Source: Alisma plantago-aquatica
Lineage: Eukaryota > Streptophyta > Magnoliopsida > Alismatales > Alismataceae
Length of the DNA: 64,000 bases
Direction: 5' to 3'
Assembly: GCA_963693085.1 (NCBI GenBank)
Contig: OY856410.1
Span: forward strand, 1,395,484,363-1,395,548,362
In this document: positions 47,484 through 59,600 of the stretch, piece after piece
Position numbering within the stretch: the first letter of the stretch is position 1
How the letters are laid out: every line of letters starts with the position of its first letter
Program-made: the position numbers and the translations under genes
The notes under the pieces: model-generated
The model's input: only the letters and a program-made list of their open reading frames with translations
Told to the model about the DNA's origin: nothing
Database searches by the model: none

Positions 47484-47675
47484 TTATCCTAACCTGCCCA
47501 ACAAGAGCATAAATATAGGATTCTCTATCCTGATCGGATCAACATGGAAATTCTCAGGCACTTGTTCTTCTCTTGTCGGATCCCTTGCACCCTCTCTTGG
47601 TGCAACAACATTGCTCTTAGCAACATGTTCCTCATGTTCTCCAGTCATTTTTAAACTTCCCATCTTCTTCTGCAT
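47484..47675 (-). pseudogene. Gag N-terminal stub of the giant-LTR element
   Basis: The 63-codon minus-strand frame (MQKKMGSLKMTGEHEEHVAK and on) lines up with the gag start of the autonomous element at 60.9 kb. KMTGEHEEH corresponds to [21 protein letters not shown] to [12 protein letters not shown], and IRIENPIFMLLLGRL to [14 protein letters not shown]. After this the frame stops and no capsid domain follows. The stub probably survives because early gag sequence is part of the packaging signal in many retroelements; that is an inference. Confidence 0.65.
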
Positions 47676-47764
47676 AAGAAGAAATTACTATAGGGTATAC
47701 TGGAGGACACTAACATAGACTCAACACCTGAGTCCTATGTCTCTGTAGACTCAGCGAACCTTAA

Positions 47765-47776
47765 GCTTTGATACCA
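47765..47776 (-). other. Primer-binding site of the giant-LTR element
   Basis: The minus strand reads TGGTATCAAAGC, five bases after the LTR end; one mismatch to the iMet-type site TGGTATCAGAGC. The autonomous element has TGGTATCATAGC with the same five-base spacer. Confidence 0.85.
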
Positions 47777-47781
47777 AAACT

Positions 47782-50700
47782 TGTGACGACCGACAAACAA
47801 ATCGTCATTAATTAAGCGGAATAATCATAAACAGTGGATTAACAAAAATCACTAAAAATTAAAACCATTTTTGCATGGAGATCTATTCCAAAGAAAACTC
47901 TTACTGAAAGGTCCAAAACCTTATATACATCATTATTCACATTGTACATATCTGGTACATCTCATCTCGAGAATAACATATAACAGTTGCTTTATCAAAC
48001 TATACATGAGCAACATAAAACCTCGAGGCACGTATAACAAAATCTCAGATTATTCATGAAACCAATACGAATCAACTCCAAGGACCTGAGAGTACAGAGA
48101 CGACACATAGGAGTCATATCTACAAGACATGACAGACAGTACACTCAACCTGAGCTGTCACTGCTGCCTCAGCTGTTGTTCTTCCTTTGCAAAAAGGTCT
48201 TCACCTCCTCGTGCACGTCCACCTAAAAATTTGGGTCCCACGGGGGTGAGACAATTGTAATTGTCCCAGCGAGAGATATAACTCTCCGCCGACCATATTA
48301 TTATCACAGATTAAGCATTTATAAACTGAGCAGAGGTTCTTGTTATATTGTCAGACAGGATAAATCATTGTATAAACAGAATGAAGTAATCTCCTTTCTC
48401 AAGGAGAACATTGCATCTACCCATGGTAGAATTAATAATCAACTATCTGCTTTGCAAGGAATGTAAAGAAACATAAATCACATCTATCCACTAAGGATGC
48501 ATAAAAGAAATGTAACATCAGCCAAATGATTTTCGTAATTAAACAAACATGATAGACGACTGATTACATTTTACAATCACACTTAAGCCCTGAGGAGATG
48601 AGGTATACCGCTCATACTCCAACCGACCACTGCGAAGTCGAAATCGGTACCATACATAGGTCAATGGAAGAGCCGGACTCCATGACCTCCCACGTCTCGG
48701 TCAGTGCGAGACCACAAGCAGGACTATGTCAACTGCTTATCGTAGCTATCCAGGGTATACTGGCAACTTGCTACAGAGTTACAGCGTCAGCTGCCTCTCT
48801 TTGGAATCAAGAGATTTTATGTTTATCTCCACATCATCCGGCATTCATCATCGGAATCAAGAGATTTTATGTTTATCTCCACATCATCCGGCATTCATCA
48901 TCATCGGAAGATACGTGATACATCCATCCCGACCTTTATAATGAAGGATTGAGAGATCTCATGTTTATCTCACGTCAATCTCTTCATTAGGGCGTAAGGT
49001 ATTTGCGCCCATCACCCCCACATATTCAACAATATGCGTTCATCAGGAGATCCCGTAGGAAAACATGTTTCACCATCACCAGCTACTGACGATGATGGAT
49101 CTATGGCCAAGGCACTACATGATAAAATTCCACTTGATTAATTAAGTGCATTACCATATTCTTTTAGCATCAGTCAAGTTTTCACACAAGAATTATTATA
49201 ACAAATGCTACAAAGAAAGGTATAATACATCTATCACGTACTTTTCACATCTTTAAAATACATGATACTTGGGATCTCAGTCCCTTATCACATTACTGGG
49301 AATTCTCATCCCTTCACATATTCATTATCATGATTGTTGAATCTGGGTATTCAAACCCTTAGATCGTCACATAACATTGTTACCTCTATAATAGGTAACC
49401 ATTAATGCTAGGCCCTCAGACCAAGGTATTCATTTCACTTGTTGTACAAGTATTCTCATGGCTCACAAGGCCATTCACATCTTGTCACCTCTCACTAGGC
49501 AACAACTTATTCACATGGCTCACAAGGACATTCACATCTTGTCACCTCTCACTAGGCAACAACTTATTCACATGGCTCACAAGGCCATTCACATCTTGTC
49601 ACCTCTCACTAGGCAACAACTTATTCACATGGCTCACAAGGCCATTCACATCTTGTCACCTCTCACTAGGAAACAACTTATTCACATGGTACTTGTTATG
49701 TAAGTATTTAACATGCCTTACAAGGATTATGCAATAAGAGAAATACAACATTCCCATCATAAGGGTTAGGATTTTCCTTTTATAACCGATTAGGGTTTCA
49801 TGTTCATTTTATTGATCCAAACCCTAATTCATTGCTCCACACATCTAGGAGCAAACATTGATATCATAAGTATTCAATCATACTTATTTATTCTCATCAT
49901 TTATCATTAAATGATCATCAATACAAGGTATGAGTTTCTCTCTCATCCTTACCAGAGAATGATTACATCATACTTTATTAACTAGGCTAAACCCTTTCTC
50001 AAGGTATGTTAGCCTACACTTATCAAAGCGCATTAATCTCATTACATCTCAATGTAACAATTGACATGACCCATTTCATGTGTTACTCATCCAAGTATAT
50101 TGGATTTAAGGTGGATCAACCTTGAAGTGTTGGATGTGATATCTATCATGTCTTGATATATCACTTCCCTCATCACTTTTAACATACTTAAGCTCATCAA
50201 CTTGTCTTGTATTAGGGTATGTCCCATCCTAATACTTTATACACTAGCTCATCACATTTATCATGTAATTTATTGGTCATAAGTCACACAATTGAATTAT
50301 TCAACCATCATTAAAGATATGGACTCATCTAGAGTTAAGGTATTATTGGTATAAGGTTGTCCATTAACAACCACTCTGGGTGCTTCACCTATCAAGGTAT
50401 TAGACATACCATTACTTGGTGCTACACAAATCACTCCTAAGAGTGTCTTACTCTTACCTTTACAAGGTATATAGGGTTAAATCATATGCATGTGTTCACC
50501 ATATCGGGTTGTAGGTGTCTAGATACCACTGTATCGGGTTGGAGGTGTATGAATACTTACCATATCGGGTTAGGATTTGCACTTGTCTCCATATCGGGCA
50601 TGAGGTACCTTCTTGACATCATATCGAGCACAAGGTATGTGTAGGTGTCTTCCATGAGACTTATGAGGTATCAACCCATCACCATATCGGGCTAGAAGTA

Positions 50701-52937
50701 CATTCAATCACCCTATCGGGCTAGTCACCATATAGGGTTAGCCATGAAGGGTTAGGGTTACCATATCATCTAGGGTTGTGTATCGTGCAACCCTATCGTG
50801 CATCCATGTCATGCAACCATGTTGTAAAACCATGTCGTGTAACCATGTCGTGTAACCATGTTGTGTAACCATAGTAATTTGTTACACTTCACTTATATCG
50901 AGTTACCCAAATTAGGGTTTCTTGTCAACTTACAAGTATACAATTGACCTTGTATCGTGCATGGAGTCTATACTTGACTCCCTATTGTCCAAGAGGTGTA
51001 TACTACACCCCTATATCATTCAATAAGGTTTACAAACCTATTCATATCTTTTTAGTGAAGTAGCTGCATCATCATATTGGGTTAGAGGTACTTGCACCCG
51101 ATATCACTTTTATAAAGTGATACCATCATCTTCAAGCTCTAGACCTTAGTTATAACTGTTATAGTTTATGGAAACAGGTCTAAGAAACTACTAGAACTCA
51201 TAATTTCATCCACTACTTCAGGAAATTTTGGAATTAAAAGTATTTCACTAACTGTAGCAATTTAGGTGAAAAATAATAACATGGTTGAGTTCAAGTTATA
51301 AAACCCGCCTTAAGAACCACTTCAAAGCTCCAAGCTCCAAAGATCCATGTTCCTAAGGTTTAAGATGACTTTATCAAAGGTCCAAGGCTCGTTCACATCT
51401 CCTTCATATACAAGGAATCACCATGGATAAGCAATTGGTGAAGAAGAAAAGAAAGAAGACCAAAACCCTAAAATCATGCTTCAATTCAAGGTTGAAGATG
51501 ATCTTTTCCTCACCTTAGGGTTGAGTTTTGAGTTCCTTAGCTCCTTGGACGACACCCTACCACTCTTGGGCGATATGGACTTCCTCTTGGCCGACACAAC
51601 TTTGCTTGTGGCCGATACCCCCTCACTTGTGGCCAAAATCACTTCAATTGGCCGACATCAACTTGTTATGGGCAATATCAACATGCTATGGCTGATATAC
51701 TTGCTATGGCCGATACTCAAAGCCCATGCATGATACCCTTGTGCTCTTGCACGATATGCCACCCCTCTTGCACGAGATGACACTCACTTGGATGATATGG
51801 TACTCACTTGGGATCAAAACACTTCACTCCATGGTCGATATCACCCAATATGACCAAAATCACCTACTTGGGCGATATGATCATGCCATGGGCGATATCC
51901 CATGACCCATGCACGATACCATAGACTCCCTTCACGATATGGGAGCTATGTGCACGATACCACAAGGTATGAGTGTGGTAAGGGTCGTAAAATTCCATTA
52001 AGGGGTCAAACTAGGGGTATATATACTTGCTGATCATGAAGGAGAACAAAAATGAGGTGTCAACATTTTGAGCTAGTAGGTGCCACGTGTCATGCATGGG
52101 TGACACGTGTCCAAGCATGCATCAACATTTATATTGACGTGCAAAAAGGTTGAGGATCATCTAGAGATGCAAATTTGTCCATCACTTACCCATTTGGATA
52201 AGATATATCAATTAAATCATCATTTTAAGTCAAGCCGATACACTTTTTCTAAGGAAACTTGTTGGCCGTCACACCTCACCTCCTTGAGGTGTTTTTCACG
52301 ATATGAACTTTTCCAAGAGTTAACAAAACGATATGAGACACCTCCTTGGGCTCCATGGCCGATAGGCTTTCATATATAAGCTTTTCAACTTGATAAAACT
52401 CAAGTTAGAGTCTCATTTTCAACCCCTTTTCTTGGTTATTTTATCACCAAGATTTCCATTTCTTATAATTGATTTAAACATGGTGTCCCCTTCTTTATCT
52501 CTCCTCTACATGATACTAGGATGGAGTAGGAACACTCTAGAGGTGGTAATTTGCATATTAACCCCACATTTTGGGTAAATTGCAATTTGTACCAAAATTG
52601 GTGCACAATGCACCAGCATTGTTCAAACAAGTTCAAACTTGGAATTTGGGCTTTCCTCAAGCCACCACCTTGCATCATTATCTCTATAATGATGCTAAAA
52701 CACATGAGGTACATTCAACATGTGAAATTTTGCATTATAACCCCTCAACATGGGTAAATTACACTTTGGTCCAAAACAAAGGAAAATTGCTTAAACAACA
52801 TTCAATGGGGACCAAAATTGAAACATAAGTGTGCCACATGATAACAAAGAACCTTAGAGGATTATATTAAAGTTCTAAGCAACTTTATTAGCCAAAACAA
52901 TTAGGGTTACCTCATAACCCAGGTCAGGGTTGTTACA
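47782..52937 (-). repeat. 5' LTR of the giant-LTR element
   Basis: The copy is 76 bp longer than its partner. One extra 57-bp unit, one extra 13-bp unit near 50835 (gtcgtgtaaccat) and a 6-bp insertion near 48053 account for all 76 bp. Likely TATA box at 52372-52379 (minus strand TTATATAT), about 560 bp into the LTR. Confidence 0.95.
49458..49685. repeat. 57-bp tandem repeat, four units
   Basis: Four exact-length units (228 bp) with a few substitutions, e.g. GCC to GAC in unit 2. Compare three units at 42251-42421. Confidence 0.98.
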
Positions 52938-52942
52938 TTGCT

Positions 52943-54103
52943 GGATTTCATAGCCAAACTCCAAGGAATAGATGGTGCAATGCAAACAGATAGTGGGGAT
53001 AATTGTATGCATGGAGAAATGCATATACACATGGATAGTGGAATCTAATTTCGATATTTTGATAAAAGAGGCACGGAACACATTGCACCGTCATGGCATG
53101 TGCTTTACATGGTTAGAGAATTACAACCACACTTTGGTGATAACAAGATCACCCTAGCTCAGTTACGTGAGAGGCTAATTCTACGGCCAGGGCTATCATT
53201 GAATGGGACAAACTAGAGAGAAAAACTTACGTTTTTATTCTACTAAAAATGATGAATTACTAACTAACATATTGAATTTGGTGTGTGTTTTGAATAACAG
53301 ACGAGTATGTCGTACATACACAAAGAATGAAAAGGCATCTAGTTAAATAAAAATCCTTGACAACTTCGTTGGGCCACCCACTCATCCACCCTACCATAGA
53401 GCCCAATACAAGACATAATATCTTTAATATAAAATAGGAGGGAAGTAGGAAAAAGGAAGAGAGGCAAACTAATTTTCCTCATAACTTCCAATATATAATA
53501 ATTTTTTGATGAAATAAAATTATTATATTCCTTGAAAAGTTATTTTACAACAAGACTAATAATATTGACATACTTTGGAAGAAAAAAAATAATACGAGAA
53601 AAATATAGTACTTGTGTTTTGGGGTACAATATCCTATATATTTGGGTACAATTAGCAAGTAATATTCATATTGTACCCATGAAACATGAGTAGTATACCG
53701 CAAAACACAAGAACATGCACACAAAACACGAGTGATGTACCTCAATGTACATGTATTATACCTCAAAATGGAAGTAATATACCATAAAATAGGAATAATG
53801 TACCCAAAAATATGATTATGGTACCTCAAAATATGAGACTACCAATGTTTTAGGGTATAATACTGTTATATACCCCCCTCACATCTTTTTCACACTTCTT
53901 ATATAATTATCTTCGTCAAAGTTTGTCAGCATTGATTCTATGTGATGTAATTCTTTTTATTTTATTGATAAGTACATTACAATTAAAATTTCTTAGCAAA
54001 ATGTTTTCTCCCTCTTGTTTACCTCTTTCCTCTATATTGCATTGTGACATACTAGTTCAAAGTTCCATAACTGGGTAGGATGTCTATAATATAAGGAAAA
54101 TGA
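52943..54103. other. AT-rich unique-looking sequence, no supported gene
   Basis: It continues 40121-40580 across the insertion. The first 250 bp have mildly coding-like composition (LDFIAKLQGIDGAMQTDSGD across the insertion site) but soon meet stops. Otherwise only the minisatellite at 53738 stands out. Confidence 0.45.
53738..53842. repeat. 21-bp degenerate minisatellite
   Basis: Five units start TACC at exactly 21-bp steps (53738, 53759, 53780, 53801, 53822) with the core TACCTCAAAAT. Less regular copies extend leftward to about 53690. Confidence 0.8.
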
Positions 54104-54472
54104 TAGCCATCACCCTATGTGTACCTGGTTTCATACCTTATACCTATCTAGACCATATTTTTGCAAAATCTAATCCATTAATCTTCATGTTTACAATAAT
54201 AATAGGACATATACAAATTTGAGCCCATTTGGATGAGTGTAAGTCACTCGTCAAAGGATAACAAAATTGACAAACAAAACTAATTTGAAATACATAATTT
54301 TTGTCTCCTTTAAATTCATGACATATAAGTGTCCAAATGAGCTGAAATTTATTATATAGTATGTTCTTAAGATAATTAAGAAGATCAACAGTTCAGATTT
54401 TCAAAATAATTGCTTCATGATGGAAAATTAATGAGGTGTATATGGTCTCCTATACACTCGAGTATATTCCAG

Positions 54473-54474
<2 letters not shown>
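54104..54474 (-). mobile_element. MITE copy 1, inverted relative to copy 2
   Basis: Its sequence is the reverse complement of 54527-54920 with perhaps 15-20% divergence; for example 'tttggatgagtgtaagtcac' here mirrors the same motif in copy 2. The right terminus carries the ACACTCGAG core. The left terminus is degraded. Confidence 0.7.

Positions 54475-54526
<52 letters not shown>
54475..54526. repeat. (TA)n microsatellite between the two MITE copies
   Basis: About 52 bp of alternating TA separate the two inverted copies and abut the terminus of copy 2. Confidence 0.95.
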
Positions 54527-54529
<3 letters not shown>

Positions 54530-54919
54530 AGGCTAGTGTACACTCGAGTGTACCGGAGGCACCGTACACCTCAGTCATTTTTGAAGATGTAATAAATTTT
54601 TGAAAAATCTAAACCGTTGATCTTCTTAATTATCATAAGAACATACTATATAATAAATTTTAGCTCATTTGGACACTTATAGGTCGTGTATCTAAAGGGG
54701 GCAAAAATAATGCATTTCAAATTAGTTTTGTGCGTCGATTTTTCTATCCTTGGATGAGTGACTTACACTCATCCAAATGAATTCAAATTTTGTATGTGAC
54801 CTATTATTATTGTAACCATGAAGATCAATGGATTGGATTTTGGAAAAACATGGTCTAGATAGGCAAACACCATTGGGGTGTACGGCGTGATTTGTACACT
54901 CGAGTGTATTCTAGCCTGA

Positions 54920-54920
<1 letters not shown>
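54527..54920 (+). mobile_element. MITE copy 2 with GTCAGGCTAG terminal inverted repeats
   Basis: The 394-bp unit starts GTCAGGCTAGTGTACACTCG and ends with its imperfect reverse complement. Each terminus contains a palindrome (GTACACTCGAGTGTAC at 54538-54553). No coding capacity. It is flanked by (TA)n on the left and (TC)n on the right. Superfamily not assigned; a TA target preference is suggested by the flank. Confidence 0.75.
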
Positions 54921-54986
<66 letters not shown>

Positions 54987-54993
54987 TATATAT
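54921..54993. repeat. (TC)n and (TA)n compound microsatellite
   Basis: TC repeats at 54921-54945 are followed by TA repeats to about 54993, directly after the MITE. Confidence 0.95.
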
Positions 54994-55237
54994 GAGTTAG
55001 AATTTGTTGCCCGGCAGGTAGAATTCGGCAACTTACCCAGCAGAACACGTGGTGGCATTGCCCCGTAAATACTTCAAAAAAGAAAAACAGGCGGAAAGCG
55101 TTCGAACGCGACCTGCCCAAAACCCTCGCTAAGACCGTCGCTATGCCTTCCCTCTGCCATCGCTCTACCTCTCGTGCAAAAATCACCGACGACCAAATCA
55201 CCACAACAACTTCTATCCCGAACTCCTCCATCTCTAC

Positions 55238-56692
55238 TTGCTCCTCCATCTCCATCATCTTCGATTCCACATCCCGCTACATCTCAATTCCGAATCAGTT
55301 ACCTCTTCCAAGATGACGAGAACAAAGAAAGCGTCAAGGAAGACCTCGACGATGCCGCCGTGGAGAAGGAGTCTACGGCCAGTGATTGAGGAAGACGATG
55401 ACTTCGAAATGCAGCCCCATCAGGCCGAGGAGAAGATGGCCAAAGAACCAGAAGAAGCGGCGGCCGCAGAATCACATACTACCCTGAAAGGGGATACCGA
55501 ATGGGCTACGATGCCCAAGACAACAGATGTAGCGGAGAAAGAAGCAATTGTGGAAAAGAAGATGAAAAAAGGGGATGCGAACATCGATGAAAGGGGACAA
55601 GAGGAAGCTGCGAAAGGGGAGGAGGTTGCTTCTGCGACTCCTCTGTCAAAAACGAAAAGGAAGAAAAGAGGGTCTGCAGATCCCCTGACGAGTAAACCGT
55701 CCCAGAAAAGAGCAAAACGAAGTAAGCCAGGTACAGATGAGAAAGAAGGCAAGGGATCTACCGAGACTGGCAAACCTCGGAGTGACAAAGCGGAGAGCAA
55801 AGAACGACAAGGTAATTTATGATAGCATGTACATTACAAACGAGAAATAGAAAGATATCGTATAGAAAGTAACAACGCATGTTAAAAGAGTAATTGTTAT
55901 AAGAAGTAGAGTAACTGATATAGAACATTAGAGTAACTGTACGATAGCCTAGAGTAACTAGAGTAAATGTTGGAGTAACTGTACATGATACCAAGAGTAA
56001 CTACATGATACCAAGAGTAACTGATATAGAACATTAGAGTAACTGTACGATAGCCTAGAGTAACTAGAGTAAATGCTGGAGTAACTACTATAGAACAAAG
56101 AGTAATTTGCACACTTTACATATCAGTTTGACATATGAAAACCATATTGTTAAGCTAAAAAAGACTAAAAATATAGAGTAACTTCATTCCTATACAGGAA
56201 AAGAAAGTGAAGGGAAAGGGAAGGCCGAAGAAACTAATGATACAAATAAGGCTGCTGACGAGATAGAAGAAGAGGAAATAAGGAGGAAGAAAGAAAAGGG
56301 AAAGGAAAAGGCTACCTATGAGGGAGAAAAAGAGGATAGAATTAAGAGGACAGAAAGGGAGAAAGGAAAGGCAGCTGAAGGTAATATTGAATGGATTTAT
56401 AAACTTATTAAATTGTTGTTACTATCATATTACACTTACTTGAACTTTATTAAAATTGTTGTTACAAGAATAAACAGTTAGCATTAAAAATATTATCAAC
56501 CTACCCCGTGGATTAAATTGTGAAAAATTGAAGAGTAATTTGAGTGAGTAACAAGTAATGCTAAAAAAAAAGAAAACTAAGAGTAACTTTTCATATGTTT
56601 GCAGTGGGGATAAAGAGGTTGTACCACATGTGTTACCTAAAGAGCTACATCACCGCCAGTAAGAGCGTGGTGTATACAAGTAATCAGATAAG
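55238..56692 (+). pseudogene. Lysine/glutamate-rich multi-exon gene, cut by a retrotransposon LTR
   Basis: Three exons can be read in one phase. Exon 1 is 55238 or 55313 to 55811 (donor GTAATT), exon 2 is 56198-56380 (acceptor TATACAG, donor GTAATA), exon 3 begins 56605 (acceptor TTTGCAG). The reading frame stays open through all three. The preferred start is 55313 (MTRTKKASRKTSTMPPWRRS), in a better context after a pyrimidine-rich leader; the ATG at 55238 is in frame. The protein is low-complexity, rich in Lys, Glu and Ala with basic clusters (KTKRKKRG, SQKRAKRSKPG), suggesting a nuclear, disordered N-terminus. Exon 3 (VGIKRLYHMCYLKSYITASK) looks folded but is cut at 56692 by the LTR. Family unknown; a host gene or a DNA-transposon protein are both possible. 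Confidence 0.5.
55901..56110 (+). repeat. GAGTAACT-rich duplicated block in intron 1
   Basis: The word AGAGTAACT occurs about a dozen times. A block starting 'gtaactgatatagaacatta' is duplicated with a 106-bp period (55911 and 56017). Confidence 0.85.
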
Positions 56693-59600
56693 TGTAAGGA
56701 CCCTGACCTGCGTTTAGGGTTTACCCTGTTTGTTTTGCTTAACCTTAGTGGTTTGATGCTTGCTAATCACCCTAAGTGGTGGTTAGGGTTTTGTTGAGCT
56801 TTGTTGAAGAGTTCGAGGGGCTACTTGCAAATAACCCAAGTTTAGGGTTTTGTGTGCAAGTTTGCCATCTTTTGAGATGTTTTCCCCCTTTGCTTCCTCT
56901 AGGGTTGAGAGGAAGGCTTAGGCTTGTTGTTTGAGTCCTTTGGGCCTAAGTTGAGCTTGTTTGGGCCTTGGAGTTCCTTGTTTGGGCTTGCTTGAGCCTT
57001 GTGTCGCCCAAGGAGTAGTGTGTGTCGCCCTAGGTTGGTTTGTGTTGACCTAGAGGTGGTGTGTCGCCCAGTGGCTTGGTGTGTCGCCCAGTAGAGCTGC
57101 TAGTGGTGTCGCCCATGTTGCTTGGTCCAGCTTTGACCATGTTTGGTGGACACTTGGTTTGCATCTTGGACAAGTGTCTCTTGGCTTGCTAGTGTGTTGG
57201 CTTGAACCCTAGGACAAGTGTCCCTTGGGTGGGCGACACATAGCATGGTTGTACCTTGGTTTCTCCTCCCTTTCCTCCTATATAGGTAGCTCTTCTCCTT
57301 GCCTTAGTCTCCTTTGGTCTCCCCTCCACCCTTGGTGCACGATACCCCTCTCCATCTTGCTTGTGTTGGCCGATACACTTCCCTGGAGCTGAAGTGGTGC
57401 CCGATACACCTTCCTGGAGTAGCCTGGTGGACGATAGCTTTGGACCCTGGAGTGCTTTGGAGCTTGGAGCTTAAGGCGGGTTGCATAGTTTCTAACCCTA
57501 ACTCTCTTACCTCTAGCTTTAACCTTGTTACATGTTAGTAGACTAGCTTAGTTCCTTGCTTGTCATCTTGCTTACATACCTTGGTGGCCGATATCCCTCT
57601 CTTGGGTTTAGGGTTCCTTGTATACCTTGCTTTCTAGGGTTTGGGGCTTCCTGGTGTTGAAGGTTGAAGATGACCTAGGGTTGGGCGATACCCCCCCTTC
57701 CTTGTGAGTGTGTTGGGCGACACACTTGCCCTTAAGTTGAACGATATGATGCTTTAGGGTTGGAGTTCCTTGAGTTGGAGGTCGATAGGTTGACCTAGCT
57801 TGAGTGTTGGTCGATATGGTGACCATGTTGGGCGACATGGTACTCTCTTTGGTGGCCGATATGGTTCCTTGGTGGACGACATGTTGAGCCCTTGAAGTTG
57901 GCCGATACCCTTACCCATGAGTGGGCAATAGGGTGAGCTAAGGTCTGGTTGGCGGATATGATGGGAGACATAGTGATGTCCCTTGTGTTTTGGTTAAGGC
58001 TCTTGGTGTTGGGCAACACCCTTGCTCTCATGTTGCACGACATAGTAGGGTTCTTTGTTGGACGATAGGCTGATGTGCCTTATGGACGATAGGGTTAGTA
58101 CCTTGGTGGACGATACCTCTCCCTTGTGTTGGCCGATATCCATGTAGGCCGATAGGGTTAGTAGCATGTTGGACGATACCCTTGCCCATGATAGGCGATA
58201 GAGTGAGCTTAGTGTGTTGGCCGATAAGCTTGGTGGGCATCATGCCTTGTGCCCATGTTGGCCGATATGGTTGATGGCATGTTAGACGATAGGCTTTGTG
58301 CCCTGATGGCCGATACCATGGTGGCCGATACCATGTTGGGCGACATGCCTTGGGCCATGATGGCCGATAGGGTTAGTGAGGTTGGCCGATACCCATGTTG
58401 GATGATAGGTTATTAGATGAGGGTTGTGAGACTATAGTGAGGGTATGAGTTTCTTTGGTGACGGTTCCTCATGTGATAAAAGTGGATGTTTATCCATTAA
58501 CTAATAAAACGATGGTGGTGTTTGTGATATCATCAATATGTAATATGTTGCCTTGCAAATAATAAGGATGCTAATGGTAGTAGTATATATGATGATAGCC
58601 CTCATGTAATAGATGCATGATGTGACCCGTTATGCTTAATTGTTAATGATAATGAGAATGATGATAACTACTTTAGTAGTTTGTTTAATGACCATAATGT
58701 TAGTAATAATAATGCTAAGTGACAGTTATGTTAAAGGCTGCTTCATGATACAGATGACAATAGTTGATGGCATAGTAATGACCTTGTTAATAATAGTGTT
58801 GATTCTATATACTCAATCTGTTTCCTATATACCTTGATTGCTTGTATGATCCTGAGATTGAGGGTAAGCATCAGTATGGTTTGTTAATGATGTACTTAAC
58901 ATACTTGGTTACCAAATAAGTGTCATATTGATAAGTAGATTATCTCGAATGATATTTCATGATAAGTGAGCATATTCCTTATGTTGAATCTATGATTATT
59001 GTGTACCCTAACCATGCAGGTGATGGCTTAGCCATGAAAGGGCTATGTGACATATGTAATGGGTAACAGTATTTTGATAATTGCTCTATAAGATTATGTA
59101 TGTGATGTGTTAGTCCCATGATGATGATGTGGGCCTTAAGAGGCAATGCCAGTACATGATGAAGGATTGAGATCCTGTGGTATGTGATGATCCTTGAGAT
59201 GGATCTAGATGGTTGGCAAGAGGCCAAGTGGTAACATGTGATGTTGGATCCTTGAGATGGACTAGGTTGATGTGATCAGATCCTAATATATGTTCTTTAC
59301 TTTCCGTTATATCTTGCATGTTATATAACTTGGTTGAATCTTGCAATCCATCTAAAAGATACTAATTAATCACAGTGAAACATATCATGTAGTTTTCCCT
59401 GGCCATAGATCCATCATCGTCAGGACTTGGTGATGGTGAAACGGGTTTTCCTACGGGTTAACCTGGAAGCGCATATTTTTGAATATGTGTAGGTTGCTCC
59501 TAGCCTGAAAATGAGGAGGTAAGAGTGTAACTTCGGTTGCAGACTCAGATATGTGTGTAGAGCATGGTGAACAGGCCCATGGCTCAGGATATGTGATGTA

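Larger units (their letters stand above)
40581..52937 (-). mobile_element. Complete non-autonomous Ty3/gypsy element with giant LTRs (LARD-like)
   Basis: Two nearly identical direct repeats (40581-45660, 5080 bp; 47782-52937, 5156 bp), starting TGTGACGACC and ending GGTTGTTACA on the plus strand, enclose only 2121 bp. A perfect TTGCT target duplication flanks it (40576-40580, 52938-52942). The tRNA-iMet-type primer site at 47765-47776 and a polypurine-like end at 45661 set the minus orientation. The interior has no pol; only a gag N-terminal stub resembles the autonomous element at 60.9 kb. It must have been moved by proteins supplied from elsewhere. Long LTRs around a short non-coding interior are the definition of LARDs, but here the interior is even shorter than the LTR. 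Confidence 0.92.

Noticed and set aside
49458..49685. CRISPR-like array
   Set aside because: The units are contiguous with no spacers, and the setting is a plant LTR.
42251..49737. Repeat proteins with a 19-residue unit (MAHKAIHILSPLTRQQLIH)
   Set aside because: 57 is a multiple of three, so the tandem DNA repeat stays open by arithmetic; it lies in LTRs with no gene structure.
54410..55270. Open frames spanning the TA and TC microsatellites
   Set aside because: Their length comes from the simple repeats.
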